Shown one piece after another: positions 27,468 through 36,922 of a DNA stretch of 64,000 nucleotides. A model generated the notes under the pieces. That model searched no databases. It was not told the origin of the DNA and worked only from the letters and a program-made list of their open reading frames with translations. The stretch is from Roseibium sp. MMSF_3544 (lineage in GTDB: Bacteria; Pseudomonadota; Alphaproteobacteria; Rhizobiales; Stappiaceae), in contig NZ_JASHKA010000016.1 of assembly GCF_030732845.1 (NCBI RefSeq), forward strand, positions 89,153 through 153,152, given 5' to 3'. Numbering within the stretch: position 1 is the stretch's first letter; every line of letters begins with the position of its first letter. The position numbers and the translations under genes are program-made.

Positions 27468-28376
27468 TCACTCAAACACCGCTTCGATCCCTTCCAGACC
27501 GATTCCTTCCTTGATCTCGCGAAGACGCAGGTAAATTAAGGCTGTGATAATGCACAAGTAACCCATCGAAACCCCAAAAATGATCATGGACGATACGACC
27601 GACACAACGCTGCCGATGGTCTCTGACAGAAAGGAAGCGGCTATCGCCAACAAGAAGGTAACGATTGAAAGCAGCGCCTGAACAGCGGCACTGCACAAAC
27701 CAGCGAGAACGAGTGTCCCCAAAACACGCAGGCGGTAGCCCTTGGTGAGTGCCGCGCTGCGGCTGAGACTGCCAAACCCTGCTTTTTCTATGACCGCCGC
27801 CGGTGGGATGACGCAATAGGTGGCGAAGACCCAGAGATAAAGCGCGGGTATTGCCAGAAAAATCAGGATTGAGAGAACCGGTGCAAGGCCCATCAGCATG
27901 GCTACGAGAAACTGCGCGATCAAGAGAAGTACGCCAACCAGCAGTGTGAGGATTGCAATGGTGGGTGCAGCGAAAAGGGCGGATTTGAAGCAAACTCTCA
28001 GATTCACCTTTCTACGCTGCGTGGCTTCGTGTGTGAGTTTGGACATGAAGCCCAAAACTACTGCGAACACACCGCACATTGCGACCAACGAGACAATCGT
28101 TTTTAAGGCTACTGATGACCAATGCCATGCCGGGTTTTCCAGATCGATCGCCGTCGGATCGCTCAGCAAGAAAAAGAGCGGTACGATGGCGACCAGAATT
28201 GGGATCAGACAACCGACTGTGATCTTGAGTATGTGGTTGAGCAGTATCGAAAAGCTCTCACCGATCAGTTTGCCGACCCCGAGAGGCAGTTTGGGTTCGG
28301 CTCCCCTCGACGCAGGCGCTTGCACGTGATGGTCACGATTCGGGTTTTCGGCAGAGTGCCCGTTCTGATTCTGCAA
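27468..28376 (-). CDS. Polytopic membrane protein, paralogue A of three
   Basis: 302-residue protein with about six hydrophobic helices. It starts with a polar head, then LGVGKLIGESFSILLNHILKI, and ends IYLRLREIKEGIGLEGIEAVFE. The same opening and ending words occur in the next two genes, so these are tandem duplicates; this copy is the most diverged. YRLRVLGTLVLAG after SRSAALTKG is also shared. I do not recognise an experimentally defined family; it resembles YciC/GDPD-membrane-type proteins. It is the last gene of the leftward cluster. Confidence 0.75.
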   Translation of the reverse strand: MQNQNGHSAENPNRDHHVQAPASRGAEPKLPLGVGKLIGESFSILLNHILKITVGCLIPILVAIVPLFFLLSDPTAIDLENPAWHWSSVALKTIVSLVAMCGVFAVVLGFMSKLTHEATQRRKVNLRVCFKSALFAAPTIAILTLLVGVLLLIAQFLVAMLMGLAPVLSILIFLAIPALYLWVFATYCVIPPAAVIEKAGFGSLSRSAALTKGYRLRVLGTLVLAGLCSAAVQALLSIVTFLLAIAASFLSETIGSVVSVVSSMIIFGVSMGYLCIITALIYLRLREIKEGIGLEGIEAVFE

Positions 28377-28547
28377 TGTGTCTAAGCCTGCCGATTATGC
28401 CTTTACCTGATCGAGCCACCATAGGTTGCTCACTGGCTGCTCTCAAGCAAGAAGCCAAATCATCTGTCTAGATTTGGCGTCTAAACTCTAGCTAAGACTT
28501 CTGAAAGGACCGGAACGCCGCGAGCTGCGCGGCGTTCCGAAGACGTG

Positions 28548-29324
28548 TTATTCAAAAACGGCCGCAATCTGGTCGACGTTGACGCCTTCCTTGATTTCAC
28601 GCAGGCGCGCATAAATGAGGGCGACGAGGATACTGATCAAACCCGCAGCGATGGTTGAGAACGCAACGAAAATAACCGCTGCCAGAATGATGCCGCCGAA
28701 ACTGCTGACGAGACCCACAAGAAGAAGCGCAACCGTGTTGATGAGGATGGCGCAAATAAACGCCAGTATGATCGCGCCGACGATGGGCCAGCGATATTCC
28801 TTCGTGAGCGCGGCGCTACGGCCAAGACCGCCGAAGCCAACCCGCTCGATCACGATGGCGGGCGCGATGACGCTGAAGACCGCATAGACCCAGAGGCCAG
28901 GGACAATCAGCAGCACAATGCCGATACCGGCTAGGATGCCGACGACGATACTGAGGATCGCAAGGGGTACGATGGCCGCAAGCGCCGGTCCAAAATAGCG
29001 GCCAATCTGCACAGGCCGGTTGAGCTTGGCGTCGTAGGCGAGCTGGATCAGGAGCGCTGTGGTCAGGGTATAGACGACGATATCGACCAGCATGGACAGC
29101 ACGAAGGCGATGCCGCTGCCGGCGCTGTTGAATTCCGGCTCGGACAGGCCAAGCACGACGTTGAAGCCGGTCAGCGCGCCCGAAATCAGGAGACCGATCA
29201 GGCTCGGCAAAAAGGCAACGGCAATGACCTGAACGAATTTGCTGAAAAGGATTGAAAAGCTGTCTCCCAGGAGCCGGCCGACGCCAAGCGGGGGTTTGGG
29301 TTGAACTGCAGATACATCGGTCAT
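28548..29324 (-). CDS. Polytopic membrane protein, paralogue B of three
   Basis: 258 residues, about six helices. LGVGRLLGDSFSILFSKF at the start, GLWVYAVFSVIAPAIVIERVGF in the middle, GRSAALTKEYRWPIVGAIIL, and the C-terminal IYARLREIKEGVNVDQIAAVFE. It is most similar to paralogue C. The ATG at 29324 has GGAG seven bases upstream. The cytoplasmic C-terminal word is nearly invariant between copies, suggesting a shared partner. Function unknown. Confidence 0.75.
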   Translation of the reverse strand: MTDVSAVQPKPPLGVGRLLGDSFSILFSKFVQVIAVAFLPSLIGLLISGALTGFNVVLGLSEPEFNSAGSGIAFVLSMLVDIVVYTLTTALLIQLAYDAKLNRPVQIGRYFGPALAAIVPLAILSIVVGILAGIGIVLLIVPGLWVYAVFSVIAPAIVIERVGFGGLGRSAALTKEYRWPIVGAIILAFICAILINTVALLLVGLVSSFGGIILAAVIFVAFSTIAAGLISILVALIYARLREIKEGVNVDQIAAVFE

Positions 29325-29490
29325 GAAAAAACTCCGTGAATTCAAAACTGACTTCGGGCCTGGACCTGATCCTGGACACCATTCGTAAAATTGCCGGGCA
29401 CGAAACCGCGACCAGCATTAAACGCGACAGATGTCACGCTCGTAAACTCGAAACTGAAAAGTAGAATCAAGTTGTATGCTCAGATTGCAC

Positions 29491-30258
29491 CTAATCGAAA
29501 ACCGCCGCAATCTGATCGACGCTGACACCTTCCTTGATTTCGCGCAGGCGTGCATAAATCAGCGCCGTCAGGATACTTAGAAGACCGGTTCCGACGGACG
29601 TGAATGCCGCATAAGACAAAGTTGCGACCAGCAGCATGTCACTGCTCATGGCGTAGTCGGAGATGCCGAGCGCAACGACGATGACAATCAGCGCACAGAC
29701 CCAGCCAAGGGCAAGCGCGCCGACAATCGGCCAACGGTAGTTTTTGGTGAGCTTTTCGCTCCGTCCGAGACCCTTGAACCCGAGACGTTCGATGACAACG
29801 GCCGGTTCCATCACCGAAAACACGGCGTAGACCCAAAGCCCTGGAATGATCAGCGCGAGCGCGGCAAGCCCGATCAGGAGGCTGACAAGAATGCCGAGGA
29901 TTGTAATCGGGAAAATCGCACTCAGGGCCGGTCCGACATATTTTGCGGGCCGAATGGGTTTCTTCAGTTTCGCATCATAGGCAAGCTGGACCAGCAATGC
30001 GGTGGTAATCGAATAAACCACCAGGTCGACGATGTTCACCAGAGCGTCCGCGCCGCTAGATGATGCTTCTGTTTCTTCCAGGCTCAGGACGGTGTCGAAC
30101 CCGACCAGATACCCCGCCAGGAGAACACCCAGAAGGCTGGGCACAAACGCGATCAGGACGATCGGAAAAAAATACCTGAAAAGGATCGAGAAACTGTCCT
30201 TGATGAGAGATCCGACACCAAGTGGGATGTGCGGCTCTTCACTGGCCTGTTGGGTCAT
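29491..30258 (-). CDS. Polytopic membrane protein, paralogue C of three
   Basis: 255 residues with the same plan as paralogue B: LGVGSLIKDSFSILFRYFF, LVQLAYDAKLKKPI, GLWVYAVFSVMEPAVVIERLGF, LTKNYRWPIVGALAL and the ending IYARLREIKEGVSVDQIAAVFD. It begins 41 bases after the RDD gene stop and may be read from the same leftward transcript as the MoxR cluster. Function unknown. Confidence 0.75.
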   Translation of the reverse strand: MTQQASEEPHIPLGVGSLIKDSFSILFRYFFPIVLIAFVPSLLGVLLAGYLVGFDTVLSLEETEASSSGADALVNIVDLVVYSITTALLVQLAYDAKLKKPIRPAKYVGPALSAIFPITILGILVSLLIGLAALALIIPGLWVYAVFSVMEPAVVIERLGFKGLGRSEKLTKNYRWPIVGALALGWVCALIVIVVALGISDYAMSSDMLLVATLSYAAFTSVGTGLLSILTALIYARLREIKEGVSVDQIAAVFD

Positions 30259-30299
30259 TCGATCACTCTTGCCGGACGCCTGTTTGCCGTTGCTGCCAA

Positions 30300-31223
30300 C
30301 TAGGCATCCTCTCCGTTCTTGGCGTAATGCTTGTTCTCGCGCCTGTCACCGAACAACTGCCGCTGTTCCAGATGCTCGCGCTGGGCCTTGTAGAACGCTT
30401 GCAGGAACCGCAGACGTTCTGAGCGCGCCACCGGGTCCGCATAACCGATCTTCTTGCGGATCTTTTCCACGATCGCCTCGATAGTCGCATCGCGCTGGCG
30501 GCCGCCGTCGGTCGTGGGCCGTGTGTTCTGCGCCCTGAGCAGTGATTCGAGCGTCTGAAGTTCGAAGGCGCCGTAGTGGTCCAGCTGGTGTGACAGGAAA
30601 ACGAACTGCTTGCGGTTCTCGCCGAATGCCCGTGGCTCGCTGGCCAGATCTTTCAGCAGCACCGGGACCGGCAGATGAATGACGTGGGTTCCTGCCATCA
30701 TATCGCCCAGGCGGCGCCGGTAGCGATCGAAAATCGGAACGAACAGGCACATCAAAATCCAGCCAAGGGCGGCGAACGAAGCGACGGGCGAAGCCACATC
30801 AAGCATCAGGACAAGGGTTCCCGGCAGGAAGACTTCCGCTTCCTTCATCATGTTGCGCAGGACAAGTGCGTGGGTCGTCAGCGGCCCGCCATCATGGGAA
30901 ACGACCTTGATTTTCATCAGCCGCTTTCCGAGCGTCTGGCCGTTCCACACGAGTTCGGCCAGCACGTAGTAGGGCACACGGATCAGAAAGAACAGGAGGG
31001 CGCCAATTGCGAAAATCGTTTGCGGGCTGGTTACGTCGAGTGTTGCCAGCAGGATCATGATGCAAACAAGAGCAACAACCGTGATGACGATGTCAGTAAT
31101 CTGGGCGCCGAGACGGACCCCGACGCCGGCCACCTCAAGCGTCAGAGGCACCCCTTCGGGCGGCATGAGCTCGCTTGGGGACGGGCGCGTGTCCTTTTTC
31201 TTTTTTCTCAGGCGCAGGATCAT
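30300..31223 (-). CDS. RDD-family membrane protein
   Basis: 307-residue protein. The RDD domain spans residues about 25-170: GVGVRLGAQITDIVITVVAL gives the first R and D, GQTLGKRLMKIKVV follows the second helix, and RYRRRLGDMMAGTHVIHLP ends it. A hydrophilic helical tail of about 130 residues (RSERLRFLQAFYKAQREHLEQR) follows, which is longer than usual. The start overlaps the SpoIIM-like gene by four bases. RDD genes are often found with MoxR/DUF58 clusters; role unknown. Confidence 0.85.
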   Translation of the reverse strand: MILRLRKKKKDTRPSPSELMPPEGVPLTLEVAGVGVRLGAQITDIVITVVALVCIMILLATLDVTSPQTIFAIGALLFFLIRVPYYVLAELVWNGQTLGKRLMKIKVVSHDGGPLTTHALVLRNMMKEAEVFLPGTLVLMLDVASPVASFAALGWILMCLFVPIFDRYRRRLGDMMAGTHVIHLPVPVLLKDLASEPRAFGENRKQFVFLSHQLDHYGAFELQTLESLLRAQNTRPTTDGGRQRDATIEAIVEKIRKKIGYADPVARSERLRFLQAFYKAQREHLEQRQLFGDRRENKHYAKNGEDA

Positions 31224-32221
31224 CTTTGCTCCCGGCCTCCGAAAACAAACCAGGTCAGCCAGAGGGCTCCCACGCCCCAGCCGATGATGAAGCGTGCGTA
31301 AATGTCCTGGACAAGTTGCCGGCCATAGCCTTCCAGGAAGGCGGCGACGAGCAACATCAGGGCTGCCACAAGCGCGAGTTTCACGGCGTCACGCCCGGCA
31401 CGGCGCAAGGAGTCGATCCGGGAGAGGTCACCGGGGAAAAGCAGCGCGGTTCCGAGTTTCAGCCCGCCCGCACAGGCGATGCAGATCGCGGACAGTTCGG
31501 TCACACCGTGGATCGACAGCCAACCGGCGATATCAGGGCCAAGACCCCGCTCGACGTGCAGAGCATAAAAGGCGCCCAGCATCAGACCGTTATAGAAGGT
31601 GAGCAGAATGGCAGGCGCGCAGGCAAAGACACCCAGACCGAAGACAAAGATCGCAATGCGGGTGTTGTGCGAAAAGAGATAAGTGGCAAACGCACCCAGC
31701 CCTGATGCGTCTGGATTTTCGTCATAAATCACGGACCGCAGGGCTTCGTAGGTCGCATCCGGATTGCGCCCGCCCGACAATTCGGACGGCATGAACACGA
31801 AATACCAGTCCGGACTTTCGAAATAGAGCAGGTATCCTGAAAGGGCGCCGAGGCCCATGCACAGAAAACCGACAAGGATATAGGCCCAGGACCGGCGCAT
31901 TGCCTGTGGCGCGCTGTGCGTGAAGAACCGCTGAAACAATCCTCCCAGTCGCTCCTGTGGCGCATAAACGCACAGATAGGCGCGGGAGGTCAACGCTTCC
32001 AGATATCCCAGGAGTGCCTTGTCGAGTGAAATCTCACGGGCAATCGCAAGCGACGTTGTTGCCTGCCGGTAAAGCGACGCCAGATCGCGGGCCTCGGCGA
32101 ACTGCATGTGCTGCAATCCGCGGCTTTCTGCCGCCAGAACCAGCTTTTCAAGGCGCTGCCAGTCTGCTTCCCGTTCCTTGCGGAAGCGCGCCGAGCGCAT
32201 GAGATCCTGATCCTTCATCAA
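31220..32221 (-). CDS. Stage II sporulation protein M (SpoIIM)-like membrane protein
   Basis: 333-residue protein. The N-terminal third is cytoplasmic and helical (FRKEREADWQRLEKLVLAAESRGL), then five hydrophobic helices with the SpoIIM/DUF95 features FSHNTRIAIFVFGLGVFACAPAILLTFYNGLMLGAF and LSIHGVTELSAICIACAGGLKLG. The family is not tied to sporulation here; in Gram-negatives it travels with RDD, DUF58 and MoxR genes. Start and stop both overlap the neighbours by four bases. Confidence 0.87.
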   Translation of the reverse strand: MMKDQDLMRSARFRKEREADWQRLEKLVLAAESRGLQHMQFAEARDLASLYRQATTSLAIAREISLDKALLGYLEALTSRAYLCVYAPQERLGGLFQRFFTHSAPQAMRRSWAYILVGFLCMGLGALSGYLLYFESPDWYFVFMPSELSGGRNPDATYEALRSVIYDENPDASGLGAFATYLFSHNTRIAIFVFGLGVFACAPAILLTFYNGLMLGAFYALHVERGLGPDIAGWLSIHGVTELSAICIACAGGLKLGTALLFPGDLSRIDSLRRAGRDAVKLALVAALMLLVAAFLEGYGRQLVQDIYARFIIGWGVGALWLTWFVFGGREQR

Positions 32222-33516
32222 ATCATCTCCCGCGCCTTGATTTCGAGATAGGTCGAAATAAGCCGAGCAGTGACGGCGTTCGGCTTGGCGTCGACAATGG
32301 TGACGCCCATGCGCGCCAGCCTTTCCAGCACCAGCCTGCGTTCGGTGATCGACTGGTTGGCCGCCACGATCGTGGCCGCACCCTCCATGTCGCCCGGTGC
32401 AGTCTCGATCAGCGTCTCCAGATCGGGATCACGGATCGCGACGAAGATCAAAAGGTGGCGCTTGGAAAGTATGCCGATGTTCTCGATCAGCAGTTCGGCC
32501 GATGTCGTGTCGATGAAGTCGGTGAAGACGATGATCAAGCTGCGCTTGGGCGTCCGCGCGTTCAATTCGGTCAGCGCCAGCGTGTGGTTCGTCTCGCGGC
32601 TGACATAGGAGAGTTCCGCGGTCCAGTTGCGCAGCCGGGCAAAGGCATTTCGCCCCGGCGCCGGTGCGGAGAAGGTCCGGGGCTTGACGTCATAGGAATA
32701 GTAGCCGACGAGGTCTCCACCGATGGCCGCGGCCCAGGCCGTTGCCAGCGCAGCGGTCACCGCGTGATCAATCTTCGGCAGCCCGCCGATTTCCTCGCGC
32801 ATCAGGTAACCGTTGTCGAGCGCGATGATGACGTGGTGATTGCGTTCCGCGCGCAGTTCCTTGGCGACCAGCGAACGGCGCCGGGCGGAACGTTTCCAGT
32901 CGACCGACTTGATGTCCATGCCGGGGACGAAATCGCGCAGCTGGTGAAACTCGGAGCCCTCGCCAAGGGCCCGGTTTTCCTTGACGCCGTAAAGCGTCGA
33001 GAGGACCGTTGTCGTGATCTCGCCGGATTGAACCTGGCGAATGTTGGGAACAACGCGCAGCTCTGCTCCCAGATCCAGCCTGGGCACGAATTCCAGAAGC
33101 TTGAACCGGGACTCCCAGAAAAGCCAGAGATGATGCAGGTTCCACAATCCGCGGCGGACCGCGCGAATTGGAATGTCTGCCTGCAGCGAATTGTCAGGTC
33201 CTGGCTGGAAGATGATTTTCTTTTCGCCGCTCAGGCCTTCGGGCCATTCCAGTTTTGCCTGAAGGTTCTGCGGTGCGTTGTCGAGGCTGAGCCGCAAAAC
33301 CGCATTTTCGCCGACAAAAATCTCCTGTGGAACATCAAAGGTCAGGTTCTTCGGGCGCTTGAGGGAGGTGGCCATGTCAAACGCCACCACAAGCGCAAGG
33401 ATAACCCAGACAAGGACCGCCAGGTCGCGCAGAGCCGTGCTCGCCACAATCATGATCAGCGAGAAGAAAAGCGCGCCAGCACCCAGGTACAGAAGTCTTT
33501 CGGACGGACGGATCAG
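32218..33516 (-). CDS. DUF58 protein with vWA-like domain (apparent CTG start)
   Basis: 432 residues with the start chosen here. Two N-terminal helices anchor it; the DUF58 signature is [25 protein letters not shown], followed by a von Willebrand A-like fold ([23 protein letters not shown]). The first ATG in frame, 33453, would remove the first helix. A CTG at 33516 overlaps the moxR stop (CTGA), with GAGG seven bases upstream, so coupled CTG initiation is likely. DUF58 proteins are regular partners of MoxR ATPases. Confidence 0.85.
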   Translation of the reverse strand: MIRPSERLLYLGAGALFFSLIMIVASTALRDLAVLVWVILALVVAFDMATSLKRPKNLTFDVPQEIFVGENAVLRLSLDNAPQNLQAKLEWPEGLSGEKKIIFQPGPDNSLQADIPIRAVRRGLWNLHHLWLFWESRFKLLEFVPRLDLGAELRVVPNIRQVQSGEITTTVLSTLYGVKENRALGEGSEFHQLRDFVPGMDIKSVDWKRSARRRSLVAKELRAERNHHVIIALDNGYLMREEIGGLPKIDHAVTAALATAWAAAIGGDLVGYYSYDVKPRTFSAPAPGRNAFARLRNWTAELSYVSRETNHTLALTELNARTPKRSLIIVFTDFIDTTSAELLIENIGILSKRHLLIFVAIRDPDLETLIETAPGDMEGAATIVAANQSITERRLVLERLARMGVTIVDAKPNAVTARLISTYLEIKAREMI

Positions 33517-34469
33517 CGTGGAGCCTCGATCTGATTGAGAATGTTTTCCAGAACCTGGTCTGAACTGCGCCCTTCGATCTCCGCTGCCGGACCCAGCACG
33601 ATCCGGTGGCGGAGCGCCGGTACGAAAAGACGTTTGACATCGTCGGGAATGGCAAAATCGCGTCCGTTCAGGGCCGCTGTTGCCCTTGTGGCGCTGACCA
33701 GCGCATCGGCGGCGCGCGTCGATGCTCCGTAGGCGATCTCGGCATTCTCACGCGTCGCACGGACAAGGCGCAGAATATAGGCCAGGATGTCGTCTTTCAG
33801 GATGATCCCGTCGACCAGAGACCTTGTGTCGGCAAGGGCTTCGGCATCGAGCACTTTGGACAGCATCGCCGTTTCCAGACCCGCCTCCAGCGGCTGGGCC
33901 GCGTGCTGGCGCAGGATGGACATTTCAACTGTCTCGGGCGGGAAATCGATCATGATCTTGAACAGAAACCGGTCGAGTTGGGCTTCCGGCAGCGGATAGG
34001 TGCCCTGTTGTTCGATCGGGTTCTGGGTCGCCACGACAATGAACTCGCTGCCGAGCGCATGATCGGTTCCGTCGATGCTGACCATGCGTTCGTTCATGGC
34101 TTGCAGGAGTGCGGCCTGCGTCTTGGGCGGCGCCCGGTTGATTTCATCGGCAAGGAGAACCTGGGAAAACACCGGCCCCTTCGTCAGAACAAAGTTGTTG
34201 GTTCTGAAGTCGAAGATCGACGTTCCGAGAACGTCACCCGGCATCAGGTCGGGTGTGAACTGGATGCGGCCGAAATCAAGCGCCAGCGCGGCGGCAAAGC
34301 TTCTGGCCAGAAGCGTCTTTGCCGTGCCCGGAGGGCCCTCGAGCAGCACGTGGCCGCGCGCGAACAGTGCGACCAGCAGGAGATCGATGATTTCGTCCTG
34401 GCCGAGAACGGTGCGGCCAATCTCAGCCCTCAGGGCATCTGTCCGTTGGCGAAGGACATCAAGCGTCAT
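33513..34469 (-). CDS. MoxR-family AAA+ ATPase
   Basis: 318-residue AAA+ chaperone-type ATPase. Walker A is [12 protein letters not shown], Walker [13 protein letters not shown], sensor 1 [25 protein letters not shown]. These match the MoxR subgroup, which works with vWA-domain proteins to mature or activate protein complexes. The start 34469 ([21 protein letters not shown]) overlaps the DUF4350 gene by 11 bases; a longer frame lies inside that gene. Confidence 0.95.
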   Translation of the reverse strand: MTLDVLRQRTDALRAEIGRTVLGQDEIIDLLLVALFARGHVLLEGPPGTAKTLLARSFAAALALDFGRIQFTPDLMPGDVLGTSIFDFRTNNFVLTKGPVFSQVLLADEINRAPPKTQAALLQAMNERMVSIDGTDHALGSEFIVVATQNPIEQQGTYPLPEAQLDRFLFKIMIDFPPETVEMSILRQHAAQPLEAGLETAMLSKVLDAEALADTRSLVDGIILKDDILAYILRLVRATRENAEIAYGASTRAADALVSATRATAALNGRDFAIPDDVKRLFVPALRHRIVLGPAAEIEGRSSDQVLENILNQIEAPR

Positions 34470-35787
34470 GGGTGATTTGCTCCAAAACCTGTTCAAATTC
34501 GTCGATGAGGTGAATGGCTTCCGTCGCCTGCGTGCGTTCGGGAAGCTTGCGGATATGCTCAAGCACGTTCCTGAGGCGCACAGCCTCGGCGGGGTGCTGC
34601 CGTTCCGCAAATTTCAGGAATTCGTTTTCCTTGGCGTAGTGGCGTGCATGTGCCGGGCCGAACAAATGTGACGTGACGGCGGAGATCCTGGCGGCGGTGT
34701 ACTCGCGCACCAGCGCGCCGTCCTGACCCGAGAGCCGCATCAGGCGCGCGCGCGCCTCGACGGCAAGTGCCTTGCCGGCGCCCGGTGCGGTGCGATCCCT
34801 GAGAACGGGGCCGTATCTGAGCGCAGCCCGCCACAGGAACAACGCCAGCAACATCGCTGCGCCAAGCCACAGGATCAGAAAGGGCGGACCAAAAAACCGC
34901 GCAAGATCCGACCAGGTGCGTTCACGCTCCGGTTCTTCGTAGGGATCGCGCAACCAGGAAGCCCGGCTGTAGTCGATGACGATGTTGCCCTCATCGACAT
35001 ATGACGACAGAAAATCGAGCGCGATGGTCGCATTTTCGCCAAGGCGGAGGCCGTGATTGTTGAGGAGATCGGGATCGGAGAGGACCAGAACCCGTTCGTA
35101 GCCGTCCTCTTCGGGATCGTCGCCGGGATCGAGCGGGCACTCGCCGAGGATCATCGCATCGCTCGTTCCGATGATGGGCGCGCAGCCATCGCTTTTGAAC
35201 ATCTGGGCGGCGTAAAGGTCAGCCCTCAGGCTGCGGCCGTCTTCGGCCCTGTAGGTGAATTCGGTGAACGGCGTGCGGGCGAGCACAATCTCCGCCTTTT
35301 CGCCGGTTACGTCCTGCAGGGTCGACTGGATCCTCTGTGGGCCGATCAGAAGAATTGGGTGGGCAAAGCCGGTCAGACGCATGCCGCTGCGCCATTTCGG
35401 CAGCACGACGAGTGTCGGGACCCTTTGCGCCTTGGTCGCAATCACCGAAGCCTGGAGATCGTATTCGTCCTGCTGCAGCAGGAGCTCCTGCTTGGTCGAC
35501 GGTGCGGCACGGGATTGGTCGAGCGCCGTATCGTAAACGGGCAGCACCAGCAGATCGACCGTGGTCTGGTCAATGGGCCAACCGCCGGCAAAATTGTAGG
35601 TTGTGACACCGTTTTCCGTCAGCCAGACCTGCAGACCATCGAGACCGGCGGGAGAGCTGCGCAGGGTCTGCTGGCGTTGAGACAGGACATACCAGAGCGC
35701 TGCGAAAACGACCACGCAGACAACCGCAATCACGAGGAATTCGATCCGCGGGCCGCTGGGCCGTGACATGGAAGCTGTGTCGCTCAT
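34459..35787 (-). CDS. DUF4350 membrane-anchored protein
   Basis: 442 residues. An N-terminal helix ([21 protein letters not shown]) leads to a DUF4350 domain, related to GATase-like folds, with [13 protein letters not shown] and [20 protein letters not shown] second helix ([29 protein letters not shown]) is followed by a cytoplasmic helical tail. This order, between a DUF4129-like gene and moxR, is a known syntenic arrangement. Function unknown, likely envelope-related. Confidence 0.86.
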   Translation of the reverse strand: MSDTASMSRPSGPRIEFLVIAVVCVVVFAALWYVLSQRQQTLRSSPAGLDGLQVWLTENGVTTYNFAGGWPIDQTTVDLLVLPVYDTALDQSRAAPSTKQELLLQQDEYDLQASVIATKAQRVPTLVVLPKWRSGMRLTGFAHPILLIGPQRIQSTLQDVTGEKAEIVLARTPFTEFTYRAEDGRSLRADLYAAQMFKSDGCAPIIGTSDAMILGECPLDPGDDPEEDGYERVLVLSDPDLLNNHGLRLGENATIALDFLSSYVDEGNIVIDYSRASWLRDPYEEPERERTWSDLARFFGPPFLILWLGAAMLLALFLWRAALRYGPVLRDRTAPGAGKALAVEARARLMRLSGQDGALVREYTAARISAVTSHLFGPAHARHYAKENEFLKFAERQHPAEAVRLRNVLEHIRKLPERTQATEAIHLIDEFEQVLEQITHDA

Positions 35788-36491
35788 GACGTGCCCGATC
35801 CCAAGAGGTGCTGGCAGGACGAGACATGTTCGCGGAATTCATCCTCCGAGACGTCGCGGCCACCGAATTGAACGCGCTCGCTGTTGAGGATGAGCGTGCG
35901 CAGAATGGACTTGTTGCCTTCGCCGATGGGCAGGTGGCTGAGCGCGTCGCGCGCCGTCCAGCTGCGTTGCATGAGAACGCCGTTGGCCGTGGCCAGGGTG
36001 GCGAGCACCTTCTGGGTCAAGAGCACCAGGGCGCGTCTGCGGTCCTGAATCTTCAAAATGTCATTGAAGGAGGACAGCTTTTCCGCCCAGGCAGGCACGG
36101 CCTCTGCCGCCGCGCCGCGCCGGCGCTCCGGGTTGTCTGCGTCGCGGTTGAGCGAAACGGCGATATGGCCGCCAAACCGCATGAAAAGGTAGATGATTGC
36201 GGCGAGTATGATTCCGGCGATCAGGCCGAAAATCCAGCGGTTTACCGTGCCGGGTGTCTCGGCTGACCTTTCTGTACGCACCGGCTGCTGGTTCGTGTCC
36301 AGTTCGGGAGGCGGTGCTGTGGGGTCGAAATAGACAACATCTGAATCGATGCCGCGCAAGCGGATCGCGCGCAGGTATTCCGTGCCCGCTTCACCGATCT
36401 CGACAGGTTCGCGAACCGGCTCCTGGGCGCTGGTTTGAAATACGGATGCCGCGAGGCTGAAAATAAATGCAAAAAGGAAAAAACAGCGCAT
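35784..36491 (-). CDS. DUF4129-like membrane protein
   Basis: 235 residues. A signal peptide (CFFLFAFIFSLAASVFQTSAQ) is followed by a periplasmic segment, one helix (WIFGLIAGIILAAIIYLFMRF) and a cytoplasmic domain with ALVLLTQKVLATLATANGVLMQRSWTARDALSHLP, the DUF4129 type C-terminus found at the end of transglutaminase-like proteins. It is the first gene of the MoxR cluster and overlaps DUF4350 by four bases. ATG 36491 gives the signal peptide directly at the start. Confidence 0.75.
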   Translation of the reverse strand: MRCFFLFAFIFSLAASVFQTSAQEPVREPVEIGEAGTEYLRAIRLRGIDSDVVYFDPTAPPPELDTNQQPVRTERSAETPGTVNRWIFGLIAGIILAAIIYLFMRFGGHIAVSLNRDADNPERRRGAAAEAVPAWAEKLSSFNDILKIQDRRRALVLLTQKVLATLATANGVLMQRSWTARDALSHLPIGEGNKSILRTLILNSERVQFGGRDVSEDEFREHVSSCQHLLGSGTS

Positions 36492-36922
36492 GCCGATGTG
36501 ATAGCGGGAAGAGGTTAACGGTGCAAGAATCCGCAAGGCGTCAAAAGCGCCTGTTCAACCTGCGCAGGACCCCTTCAAAAGAAGAATTTCGTTTTTATAT
36601 ACGTTTGTATACAATATTGGAAAGCAGCCTCGTCCACTATGACGCCGATTATCACGCGCAATCACTTATCGCCCCGAATGTGCAGCGCACCGGCCCAATT
36701 GCTGGCGATCAGGTCCAAAAGTTTGTATAGGGGCAACAAACAAGCACAATCAGTCACTAGGGTATGGGTCCATGCCCTAAAGACCGTAAGATCAAATGAA
36801 CGAGCGCCGGAAATTGTCTGGCGCAGTCAGTTTCGGCTCCCCGGTAGAGCCGCCAGTGATCATGACAGGCAGCGGGTCAGACGCGGACCGGCTGCCCCGC
36901 ACATTGAAGGAGAGCGTGTGCC
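36492..36922. other. Divergent intergenic region between the MoxR cluster and acnA
   Basis: About 430 bases. An AT-rich stretch 36585-36625 holds the perfect palindrome TTGTATACAA (36605-36614), and GTTTGTATA recurs near 36720. These may be promoter or operator parts for acnA. A frame over 36467-36730 is not supported as a gene. Confidence 0.45.
36605..36614. promoter_or_regulatory. Palindrome in the acnA upstream region
   Basis: TTGTATACAA is a perfect ten-base palindrome in an AT-rich island about 310 bases before acnA and 114 bases before the DUF4129-like gene. A regulator site is possible; no known consensus was recognised. Confidence 0.3.

Noticed and set aside
36467..36730. 87-codon frame in the acnA upstream region
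   Set aside because: Overlaps the start of the DUF4129-like gene, lies in an AT-rich likely regulatory patch, and has no SD site.
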